Positions 37,891-47,551 of a stretch of DNA of 47,886 bases are shown here, piece by piece. Below the pieces are notes generated by a model that had not been told where the DNA came from, did no database searches, and worked only from the letters and a program-made list of their open reading frames with translations. Origin of the DNA: Discostella pseudostelligera (lineage: Eukaryota; Bacillariophyta; Thalassiosirophyceae; Thalassiosirales; Thalassiosiraceae); NCBI GenBank assembly GCA_036940085.1, contig JALLBK010000124.1:1-47886 (forward strand), read 5' to 3'. The translations under genes and the position numbers were made by a program. The stretch's first letter is position 1; every line of letters begins with the position of its first letter.

Positions 37891-39330
37891 TCATGCCAAT
37901 GCTTTTGCCAATACATCAGGACGATTAACACACAAACTCTGAACCCCACTACGCAGCACTGTCTTGTACATTTCCTCATCCTCGTTGCCGACATCGAAGT
38001 ACCTTGTCAGATAATCTTCTTTCATGCCTATTGGTCCACGGAACCACGCCATCGTGTTCAACCCCACACGATGAGCAATTCTCACTCTCTCAGATGTAGC
38101 CGTGTCATATTTTAGATGCACCTCGCTTGCACCTACCGAAATTGCAATATCTGAAAAATTATGCGGAACATTGTCGCCGAATAGAGCACCGGTGATGGCA
38201 TCTTCGTCCAAAGCTCGTACTTCTGCAATGCGTGAATGGTCAAATGAAGAGTAATGGCAGCGATGTCTCATATCCAACTTCCTGACGAGTTCGACGGTAG
38301 GAGCAGCTGTCGCTGGCCCTTTTAGTTCAATCTTGATTGTAAATTCTGGCTTCACATCGGGATGATCTCGAAGCGTGGCGAGGACTTCTTCAAGTGTGTG
38401 AATGTAGCAGTAATGATTATTATTTGTGTCGTCGTCATCGGGATGTGTTATTTCGTCCGGCCCACACCCAAATTCGTCGTAATGTTTGTTGAATGTGAGT
38501 AGTCTCCTGGCTTCTTCAGCTGTGTAGTCTAGTCTGCGCATTGGAAGCAACCATATTGCAAAAACAAGACAAGCATTATGCACAGCGGAACAAGCAAGTA
38601 CAAGTGAGAACTTGAAATAGAGTCACTTACATCGACCCTTCCACACCGCAATACGAGTATAATAAGCCTGGATTTGTATCGTCGCCACTGCCATGAAATA
38701 CTACCAAGGTACCACACTTTAACAGGAAAACATCCAGCTCAACTCCATCTGCTCCCGCTTGTGCCGCATGAAGGAATGAGCGGCCTGTATTTTCCAATGC
38801 AGTGTAGGGTGATCCCCGATGGCCAATGTTTTTAATATTTATATGCTCTATCTGTACATGCGTAACATTCTGTCGCGTTGTTGTTGAGAGCAAAGCAGTA
38901 TTGTTAGCTTGTTTATGTCTAGAGCAGTGAAACTAAATGAGGGGTGCTGAATGCTTACCAATGTTGAAGCAAGAGAATATTGCAGCGTCTCAGAACCCAC
39001 TTTTTGCAATTGCTCGAAATCGAAGTCATGTCGGGTCAGCTTCTGCGTTCCTTTCGCGAAGACGTCATTATTTTGAGGAAGCACTGCGGCAATTATGGGA
39101 TCTGAATTTGCCGAAGAATAAACCCGGCTCCCCATGTATGAGTTTACTTTATGCTGCAATTGGAAAGTCGTGACGGTTATGGTGCACAGGCACACTCCGA
39201 AAACGAGAGTTGCGACTCTGGAGCCGCCGTTCATCATGGTGGTCCTCATGACAGATGAAGATGCCGGTACTGTCGACACCAAATAATCTGACCTTCTCCG
39301 TGTCATCGAATTCCTTATTACCCTTGACAT
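37891..39330 (-). CDS. Glycerophosphodiester phosphodiesterase (GDPD), membrane-anchored
   Basis: Hydrolyses glycerophosphodiesters to glycerol-3-phosphate and an alcohol. Three exons: 39330-38959, 38869-38631, 38533-37891; introns of 89 and 97 bp (TTG|GTAAGC ... CGACAG|AAT; TCGAT|GTAAGTGA ... GCGCAG|A). The joined 1254 nt encode 417 residues in one frame. Residues ~36-58 form a hydrophobic anchor or signal (VATLVFGVCLCTITVTTF). The catalytic core is present: HRG (IGHRGSPYTALENT), GVELDV, the His in LVVFHGSGDD, IKIELKG and the C-terminal VGLNTMAWF / GVQSLCVNRPDVL, the usual 'lGvdgiiTNRPD' position. Substrate is unknown; such enzymes are linked to phosphate salvage. It lies convergent to CCT7 (130 bp). 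Confidence 0.9.
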
Positions 39331-39763
39331 CTCTATTATGTCATGCAGAGCCGTCGGCTGGGTGGGTGGAGTGGGGGGATGGCGGTCGGTGGTCGGCGGA
39401 TATTAACATGCAGTGGACGGCTTACGCTTACGCTTGCGGTGTGGCCAGTGGCCAGTTCGAAGCCAGTGTGGTGGTGGTGGTGGTGGTAGCAGAGGGAGGA
39501 GCAGCGGAGGAGGTGGAGGCGAGGTGAGAGGCGGAGGCCACGATGAGGCCGATTCCGGCCGGCCGAGTGCGTGCAGAGCTGCCGTTTGGAAATGTTTGGC
39601 GAAAATGGCTACATCAATATCGTGGTAAATATCGCTGTTTCGCTAAAATATCATGATTATCTCGGATCGCTTATTCCGCAGATATCGTTTCTTAAGCATC
39701 AACAATCCAGCCATCTCTACCCACTGTGAGACGCTACTAGATGACAGCAACGACAACAACATC
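39331..39763. promoter_or_regulatory. Divergent region GDPD / LRR copy 2
   Basis: GC-rich GGTGG and GGAGG runs at about 39465-39540, then TTTGGCGAAAAT at 39595-39606 (E2F-like). The LRR frame is open from 39653; just before the preferred ATG at 39764 the sequence ACAACATCATGACAA resembles the leader of copy 1. Confidence 0.4.
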
Positions 39764-41572
39764 ATGACAAGCGAAGGAGAACGACACTTCACCTGCAAGG
39801 TGAAAAGAGATTATCAAGGGAAAATCACTCATGTCAAAATTGATGATCCATCGGTCAAAGTGATACCGAAATCGGCATTCAACTGTAGGAACATTGGCCT
39901 CAGCTACGGCAGACAGGATTATTCGCGGTTGATGAATGTGGAGCTGAGTGAGGGGTTGGAGAGTATTGATGAATGGGTATTTAATAGATGCACATCGCTG
40001 GAGAACATCATCATACCGTCCACCGTCAAAGTGATTGGTATACATGCATTCTACGGTTGTACACAGTTGATGCGTATCGGGCTGAGTGAGGGGTTGGCGA
40101 GTATTGATGCAGGGGCATTTGGATGGTGCACATCGCTTGCTTGCATCAGCATACCATCCACCGTCAAAATTATCGATTCAAATGCATTCGTTGGTTGCAC
40201 TCATTTGATGCATGTTGAGCTGAGGGAGGGGTTGGAGAGATTTGATGAAGGGGCGTTTAGTGGATGCATATCGCTTGAGCGCATCAGCATACCATCCACC
40301 GTCAAAGTTATTGGTGAAGATGCATTCTGTGATTGCACGCGTTTGATGCATGTTGAGCTGAGTGAGGGGTTGGAGAGTATTGGTAGAGGGGCATTTTATA
40401 GATGCACATTGCTTGAGCGCATCAGCATACCACACACCGTCAAAATTATTGGTGTTTCTGCATTCGTTGGTTGCACTCATTTGATCAACATTGAGCTGAG
40501 GGAGAGCTTGGAGAGATTTGATGAAGGGGCATTTAGAGGGTGCGCTTCGCTTGAGCGCATCAGAATACCGTCCACCGTCATTGAGAGTTTTGCATTCAAT
40601 CAGTGCACATCGCTTAAGCGCATTAAAATCTCATCCACCGTCAGATTTATTGGTATACATGCATTTCTGGGTTGCACTCATTTGATGAATGTTGAGCTGA
40701 GTGAGGGGTTGGAGAGTATTGGTGAATGGGTATTTAATAGATGCACATCGCTGGAGAACATCATCATACCGTCCACCGTCAAAGTGATTGTTAAACATGC
40801 ATTCTGTGGTTGCTCTCAATTGATGAATGTCGAGCTGAGTGAGGGGTTGGAGAGAATTAATGATGGGGCATTTTCTGAATGCACATCACTTGCTTGCATC
40901 AGCATACCATCCACCGTCTACTACATTCAGAAGGACGCATTCAGGAACTGCTTCAATTTGGTAGCAGTTGAATTCAGTGAGGAAATTGAAGAGTTTGTTA
41001 CAGAGTTGACACTGCGGCCTTGGTGGAATAATGGAACTTCTAAGCTGCCATTGTGGACGGGTACTTTTTTGGCTCGATGCAACATTCCAGAGCGGGTGGG
41101 TATGATAAAGTTTTGGGTGTGGAAGGCACAAATTCATGCCATGTTGCAGAGCATTCCTACCGTGATGTCTTTCATAAATGATGATGAAAACGACAGGGAG
41201 CCAGTGAATGACTATTCTTTTTCCATCAACTCCCGGCTCGCCAGCTATGAACGATTGCAAGATGTTGCCCCTTTATTGGAACTTGCCCTCTGGAAAACAA
41301 TAATTATGTATCGTTGTGATGGCAACCTTATCAATGGCAATGTGAAGTTGACGTGTCGTATCGAGTCTCTCGAAATGGTTCAATTTATCATTCCGAATGT
41401 TCTATCCTTTCTTGTGGATGGATATAATGCCACTCTGATGGGAGACGAGCGACTCTCATGTGGAATGAAATCTAAGCCGATTGATCGAAAAGATGTGGAT
41501 TGGAGGTTGATTATCAGTATATGCTCTAATTGTAAAGTTTACATGACATTATTATTTATCATGCTAACATGA
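39764..41572 (+). CDS. BspA-type leucine-rich repeat (LRR_5) protein, intact copy 2
   Basis: The preferred ATG (MTSEGERHFTCKV) matches the ATG position of copy 1; the frame is open from 39653. About 16 units of ~23 residues alternate two consensus forms, VKVIGxHAFxGCTHLMxVEL and SEGLESIDEGAFxxCTSLExIxIPST. The last repeat (YYIQKDAFRNCFNLVAVEF) is followed by a ~170-residue C-terminal region (PWWNNGTSKLPLWTGTFLAR, ALWKTIIMYRCDGNLINGNVKLTCRI) that is not repeat and ends hydrophobic (SICSNCKVYMTLLFIMLT). No signal peptide is visible. The role is unknown; such LRRs usually bind proteins or surfaces. The uninterrupted frame contrasts with the broken copy at 27-28.6 kb. Confidence 0.88.
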   Translation: MTSEGERHFTCKVKRDYQGKITHVKIDDPSVKVIPKSAFNCRNIGLSYGRQDYSRLMNVELSEGLESIDEWVFNRCTSLENIIIPSTVKVIGIHAFYGCTQLMRIGLSEGLASIDAGAFGWCTSLACISIPSTVKIIDSNAFVGCTHLMHVELREGLERFDEGAFSGCISLERISIPSTVKVIGEDAFCDCTRLMHVELSEGLESIGRGAFYRCTLLERISIPHTVKIIGVSAFVGCTHLINIELRESLERFDEGAFRGCASLERIRIPSTVIESFAFNQCTSLKRIKISSTVRFIGIHAFLGCTHLMNVELSEGLESIGEWVFNRCTSLENIIIPSTVKVIVKHAFCGCSQLMNVELSEGLERINDGAFSECTSLACISIPSTVYYIQKDAFRNCFNLVAVEFSEEIEEFVTELTLRPWWNNGTSKLPLWTGTFLARCNIPERVGMIKFWVWKAQIHAMLQSIPTVMSFINDDENDREPVNDYSFSINSRLASYERLQDVAPLLELALWKTIIMYRCDGNLINGNVKLTCRIESLEMVQFIIPNVLSFLVDGYNATLMGDERLSCGMKSKPIDRKDVDWRLIISICSNCKVYMTLLFIMLT

Positions 41573-42020
41573 TCGCATCAATAACCGTGAAACTGTCACA
41601 ACTATCTGAATTTACAAGCGAGAATCGGAAAGCGATTGAGAGGGAGTGACATAAAATGAGTTAAGAATAATCGTCGTGATAAGGAGGAACAAAATTGGCA
41701 CTAATAACTAATACGCACCAGCGGCGATGGCATAATAACCGAATACACCCCATACTGTTGCATCTATTACTAATGGTTATCGATGTTGTTCCTCTCGTTC
41801 TACTTTCATTGTTTTTGTTGTCGTCATTATTGACTGCCGGACGATGATGCTATTCCCATAGCAAATGCCGCTGCCGTGGATGGACCACCAAGAGACTGTA
41901 GGTACCTCCTCCTAACTTGATGACGGAAAATTCGATGTCAGCGCTTGCAGTGCCTGTCGCAGTTGTTGTGGTATATCATTCCAAGATATGGTAATGATGA
42001 AGATGCTGCGGTGCTGCCTC
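41465..42020. repeat. Segmental duplication, copy 2 downstream part with DUF819 remnant
   Basis: Matches 28600-29010. On the minus strand it encodes scraps of DUF819: VWGVFGYYAIAAGA (about 41720-41760), LGGPSTAAAFAMGIAS (about 41855-41900) and ADIEFSVIKLGG (about 41905-41945). The rest of that gene is absent, so this is a truncated fossil. Confidence 0.75.
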
Positions 42021-42487
42021 GTTGATGAATAAGCGATGTAACTCCAATAGATGAGATGGAATTCTATGCGACAGCTCAATTATTAAATGTTGGCATCAGG
42101 ATTATCTTTGTGGTCGCCCTCTCCACCAGTCAATGGATGAACAGAGGCTAACAGGCTGCTGCGTGAATGCAGTAGTAGTTTGTAATACAATATTACTCGA
42201 TAGCGCGCTGGCTGGATGTCCGATGTCCAACAACAAACAACACGACGGGCAGATATTCTAGTATTGAACGGTAGATATTCCTGAGAAATATCTACCTATT
42301 CCTGAGGAATATCTACCTATTCCTGCCATGCAATGGAACACGGACTCCAGAAAATAGAGCATGTAACTGATGAATTACTAATTGTCATCCGAATCATCTG
42401 ATCAGCATTCAGACTATGAACCGTTACGAGTTACGAGCTTGATACACAACTTCTTGCTTGCTGCACTGCTGGAGGTTTTGCCCTCAA
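42021..42487. other. Intergenic region with small inverted repeats
   Basis: GGTAGATATTCCTGAGAAAT followed by ATCTACC (42270-42296) is an inverted repeat, and ATTCCTGAGGAAT (about 42298-42310) a near-palindrome that repeats its core. No gene recognised. Confidence 0.45.
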
Positions 42488-45400
42488 CTATCCGTCTTCC
42501 CTGTAGTCGCCTAGCCTACTATGTGGTAAGGTTGAGTTCGTATCGTCACCCGTCCAATCAGTAATCTTACTTCCCCAGTTGTCACCCTGGTGCGATGCTC
42601 CTCCCCCTAGTGAAACGGAGTTCAAGCCAATAAGTAGCCCATTCCCATCGTTCTCCGAAGAAACTAAAGACGCAAACATATTGTCAACCATTAGGCTATC
42701 GTCGCTAACTGGATTATTGTAAGTTTGCCGATGATGTTGAGTTTGTTGAAATGGATTATCAGTGATGTGACGTGTAGCCTGAGCTTGAAATGCAGATTCA
42801 TGTTGATTGCTTTGAGCGGAGGAGCGGTGGCTCTGGTTCCATGTGCTTCCCAGGGGAATTGAATTCGCGGGCATATCCCAACCTTTTACGTTGTGACTCA
42901 TATCGCCAGGGTCCATGATATCGTGAATTATTGCGGATGGGAAATTAGCACGTTGATCTGGTAGTAGTGCAAATGTAGACTGCCTTTGGTTGTCTTGCGG
43001 TGGATGTTGGTGCAGAGAAGAATTGAGATTTGACATCATGTTATACGGATCTCTTGTGCCGACTTGAACGCTAGAAAATGGTGGGAGTGTGGAGAATTGG
43101 TTTTGCACGGGGAGAGATGGGCTGTGATCGCCCCACTCCTGGCGTTGGGTTCGGACGCCTTGATCAAGTTTGACAAAATTGACGAAAGGGGTAGGAATCG
43201 TTTGGTGATGATCATTCGGCAAAAACAACGGATGCATTGGTGCAGAAGATGGCTTCTGAAACGAACTCAAACTATTCGAAGCTGACTGGAATTGGGCGAA
43301 AGCGGGTGGAAAGTTCTGGAGAAGAATGCAAATCACAGGTTGAGAAATTGATGCAACCAAATTGGAGAAATTATTCAAATAGAAACGCACCATGGCTCCC
43401 TCCGATGGGATATCCTGAATAGTTTGGTGTGACGGCTCCTGGTGCAAAGGAACTTCCAACAGTGGTTGAGTTGGAGCTGCGGCAACATCGTGCTGAGTCG
43501 CTGTCAAAGGAATGGCTGGCATTTGAATCATTTGCGAATCTCCAACGTTTTCCTGCTGCTCCACTCTATTAGTGCTGTTCACCAGCATGTCTTTATTGGC
43601 CTGCGGGACATTTTCCAGGTTGAGGAGGGAATGCGGATACTTCAGAACATCTCTCACCATCTGATCTGCTTTTTTCACATTTTCTGTACTCCCAGACATG
43701 ATAATTTTAGGAGGGTCCACGGCCTGATCGATTCGAAGTGTAGCACCACTCTCAGCCTGGATGTTTTTTACCGTCCAACCACGGCGACCAATGAGCAATG
43801 CAACAAATCGAGGATCACAATCTAATTCTGACGTCACTGTAGGTGGCAGATGTGCTGCTCCTTTCACATCCACAGCACTTCGGACAGTTGGTTTCGGCGC
43901 AACATTGACAATGTTGTTGAGTGAAGCCACCTGAGCTGGTGGAACGACAGACGCACTCACACTCACACCCGATGCTGGCAATGCCCAGCCCTGGGTAGAA
44001 CTCGGCGCTTGTTTTGTTGTAGCTGAAGGAATCGGAGCCGGTGCGGCTACGGGAGCTGAGGTACTAGAAGTGATTGCTGAAAATGATGTCGGTTCTAGTG
44101 ACTCATCGCTAGCTGGTGATGATTTTGCGGCGGCAGTCGGAACAGCAACAGGCGCTTTGGATACGAGGTCCTTCACCATCCGCACAGCCGTATCTACCGA
44201 GGAGCGTTTTCCACTCACATATACAACTCGCGATTCCTTAGCCGCCATCGAAGCTTGATCAATCCAGATTTTAGCCCCACTCTCTTCCATCATATCCCGA
44301 ATTCTTGATCCACCTTTTCCAATAACCCACCCCACGACAGCGGGGGAAATATGCATAACGCATTCTGCGCGCGCAGAGGCGGATGGGGCTGCAACATTAG
44401 ACGCGCTTCCCCTTGCAGACGAGGTCCCAACATTTGATAGAGTCCTCGACACAACCCTCAACAAGGGTTCGTGTTGAGCACTAGTCAGTTGAGTTGGATT
44501 GGAGGCAATGGCGACGGACGTTGTCGTATCAGTGAGAATGGGTAACGAACGAGAGACATAATTTGAGGTTGTTGCCTTGGCTGCTAAATTTGACGTCTTC
44601 GATTCACTCTCCGCAATTGGCGCAGTTACGTTTGAGATGGTACTTTCATTTGTCTGAGGTGTTTCGGGTTCCACAGCATCTTTCGTTTCTTTAATCTTTT
44701 TCAGTGCCTTCTTAGCGGTCTTGCGAGCAGCTGCAAGACCAGGGATGCCCTTCAAATCAGCCAGAAATGATTCAAGACCGACCACGTCATCGTTCGAAAG
44801 TAAGACGGCTAGTTCGGCATCAAAATCCGCAGTTATTGCAGCAGAAGTTGGAGCTGATGCATCAACAGGTGGCGGAGATGTCGGTTTGAGTTCGGATGGA
44901 GAAGGGATTATTTTTTCCTCTCCACTATCGTCCTTCTTTTCCTTCTTAGAAGATTTCGCCCCACTTTTTGCTCTCCCAACAAGCTGTTCGAAATTCATTT
45001 CCTCATCAGAGGAGTCATCTTCAACCGGCGGTGATGATTTCGAGCTTTTTTGCGGAGGGGTAGTCTTGTTGGAAGACTTTTTCTTCTGCGATGCAGAGGA
45101 ACCAAATTCTTCAATCTGTTCTGCTGACTTAACATTATCAGTAGTGGTGGATGAATTGACGACAATTTGCTCAGAGGTGGCGACTTCTTTCAACTTTTCC
45201 TTCTTCTTTTTCTTCTTCTTGCTCTTTTTACTATTAGCGGCGTTGGATGATGCTTTTTCTTCGTCGAGCTCTGCTAAGAGTGCCGCTGCTGCAGCCTCAG
45301 CCTCCGCCTCCGCTGCAGCTGCCGCTGCTTCCATTTCTGCCTGCGTTCTCCGAAAATACCGCTCTGCGGCTGCATTTGATACGCGGGTGGATGGTCGATT

Positions 45401-46710
45401 CTGTGTCCCCCCTGGACTAGGGCTGTGATCTTGAGCTGATACCCTTTTCCCCCGTGATCGCCGTGATCCATCTCCGTGGTCTCCCCCATTTGAATTGGCC
45501 ATAGAATGAGACGCGGTTTGTAGCACAGCTGCAACTTCACTGGCCATTGACTGGTCGAAATTCGTAAAGCTGTCTCTGGACGAGTCTGGGCCATTTTCAG
45601 TGAGAAGAGAACGCAAAGCAGCGGAGTATTTGCCCCCCATCGTTGAGATATCTTTCCCATCAGTTCTCCCGCATCCAAACGATCCAGACTCTCCCGCACT
45701 TCCAGCTACAACACCAGGACCTGGTCCCATCGAGGCTCCCGATTGTTTGAAGGCTTTGTAAATAGATTTCAGCCGTAAATGTACCAGTTGTTCTACGCGC
45801 TTGGTTGGCCGGTGACCACATCGGACGCATGGGTCCTTAGTTCCAGATGCAAGGCAAACTAGACAGTAAGACATTCTGCATGTATCACACTCAACGGCGA
45901 ATTTCGCATCCCGGGCGCATAGTACTATTCCACATCTATGTGTTTGATTTTGATAGCATTCATAGTATTAGCGAGAGTCAAATTATTGAGGGTTAGACCA
46001 AAAAGACATTCAAAGCGAGTCTAAATCAAAGTTATCATCAAAGAGAACTCACCGCCCACAAGCGGTGGCGCAATCCTCGCACAGCCCGCATCCGCAAAAT
46101 TTGCAACTCATAAGCGTCGAACACGTGTTACACACAACCTCGCTGCAATCCTCGCACTGGTCCATTTCGTCGCATCCTCGGCAGTAAAATGCATCGCAGC
46201 GATCGCAGACCCTGATTTCATGGTTAGCCTGGAACTCGTGGCACCAATGACATCCTAGTATCGATTTTTTGTGGCAATTATGTTTGGGGTGAGGCTTCTC
46301 TCTTTGGCGCGGAATATGGCACGTGAAAATTAAGTAAAATACACAACATGAATATTGTAAGAAGACGCACCATCGCAAATAAATGAGCGGCAATCATCGC
46401 ACGAAACCTGTACGCGTGTAGCAGGCGGGGGACATGAAGCGGCAAATGATGATGTCATGGCGGCGGTGGAGGCATTCGAACATGGCCTGCCGCCACTACC
46501 ACTACCGCAGGGGTTCGAACTCGAACCGCTGACGCGAGACGACGAACGGGGTGGAGGAGGGGCACTGCAATGAAGGCAGGTACCCACGACAGTGTCGTCA
46601 TCTTCGTCTTCGTCTTCCATGCTGTCGTCTAGGTCTATGTCACGGGCGGCTGCTGGATCCTTGTGTAGCTGCTGCTGCTGCTGCTGCTGCTGGTGGTGGC
46701 GCTCCCCCAT
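42488..46710 (-). CDS. Cys-rich zinc-finger / double KH-domain RNA-binding protein
   Basis: Exons (minus): 46710-46371, 46299-46053, 45935-43391 and probably 43315-42488; introns of 71 and 117 bp, plus a likely stop-free intron of 75 bp at 43316-43390. The product is about 1319 residues. After a Gln run and an acidic stretch, residues ~100-240 form a dense Cys/His array continuous across three exons (VSCDDCRSFICD; CHWCHEFQ...CDRCDAFYCRGCDEMDQCEDC; CKFCGCGLCEDC; CGIVLCARDAKFAVECDTCRMSYC; CVRCG), likely binding several zincs in RING/B-box-like fashion. An Ala/Glu-rich and Lys-rich helical region follows. KH1 (about 720-790) has VVGWVIGKGGSRIRDMMEES; KH2 (about 890-960) has VALLIGRRGWTVKNIQAESG, where GRRG replaces GxxG. 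The C-terminal ~370 residues are Gln/Asn/Ser-rich. Probably an mRNP regulator; no named orthologue recognised. Confidence 0.82.
43316..43390 (-). other. Putative stop-free 75-bp intron in the KH gene
   Basis: GCCATG|GTGCGTTTC ... TTCTTCTCCAG|AACTTTCC, phase 0, 25 codons, no stop. The would-be peptide (VRFYLNNFSNL...ICILLQ) is hydrophobic and unlike the Gln/Pro/Ser-rich flanks (QDIPSEGAM / NFPPAFAQFQS). A strong polypyrimidine tract supports an intron. Confidence 0.7.
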
Positions 46711-46964
46711 GGTGATGGTGGTGGTGGTAGGTGGTGGTGTGGTGTGGTGTTTGCAGTTGGTAGAAGTAGTTATCTCATCTCTAGAGGTGGTGGATGGCGG
46801 AGGCGGTGGTACGATATGGTTTTATTCTGGGGGTATGATGGTCTAAAAAGGGGGGGAAGAATGATGTAGGGGATGGCAATCAGTGCCCTAAAGATGATCG
46901 CTAGGCTTGCGGGGTGATCGCAGAAATGACACGTGGCAAGCATTAACATTACACGTGGCAAGCA
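46711..46964. promoter_or_regulatory. Upstream region of the KH gene
   Basis: GGTGGTGGT runs near 46720-46740 and CATCTCTAGAGGTGG at about 46776-46790, some 70 bp from the start codon. ACACGTGGCAAGCAT occurs twice, at 46929-46943 and at 46951-46965. Confidence 0.45.
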
Positions 46965-47551
46965 TCAGCACTCAGTATTGCAGAGCGGGGTAGGAATGTT
47001 GAGCATAGTTGAGTTGATCTTGTTGCACTGCAATCGGTTTAGAGTGGTGGTGTGAAGGACATATTTCAATTTTGGGACAAGACGTTGGGTTAGAGCTTGC
47101 CGTGTTTCCGATGCATTCAAGAAGGAGCATTCAATTTTTTCGCAAAGACTGGTGATGGCGGCTTTCAAGGTGTTGAATTGAGGAGTTTGACTGCCATCTG
47201 GGCAGAGGAGGAATCCAAGTCCAACGTTGGGTTTATCGGGAGGGAGGTAATCAATGATTGTCAGGGTACTGTTACCATTGCGGAGTATTAGGACCATTTT
47301 GGGGTCTTTTAAGAGTTCCATATGCCCTGTCGAGCCATCCCATGCAATAATCTGCCAATTACATTTGTGCAGTGCGATCAATCCCCCGTAGATGTTCACA
47401 AGGTTGCTCCAAATTTGGGCACTCCTCTCACAAGTTTTAACCACTTGAAGGATAGGGTTTGGCCCCGGTGAATCTGTATTTGTGTGGTTATCGGTATCGT
47501 TTGCAAATGAGACGCTGTTATGAGCGATGACTCGGGTGCCAGTGGGGTTCG
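46965..47551 (-). mobile_element. Retrotransposon reverse-transcriptase fragment
   Basis: The minus-strand frame can be read upstream of its ATG (47444) to about 47551: LPNPTGTRVIAHNSVSFANDTD ... VVKTCERSAQIWSNLVNIYGGLIALHKCNWQIIAW ... LGFLLCPDGSQTPQFNTLKAAI. The order (V-x-F-A-x-D-T-D box, then GG...L..KC.W, then LGF.L.PDG) is that of the RT palm and thumb in elements common in algal genomes. The catalytic box reads FAND where [YF]xDD is needed, so the polymerase site is probably dead. A TAG precedes LPNPTG, and no other element parts are seen. Class cannot be fixed. Confidence 0.6.

Noticed and set aside
44721..45428. Long plus-strand open frame of 235 codons
   Set aside because: Antisense shadow of the Ala/Lys-rich coding part of the KH gene. 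It is Ser/Phe-run composition with no domain, while the minus frame continues with splice sites and KH domains.
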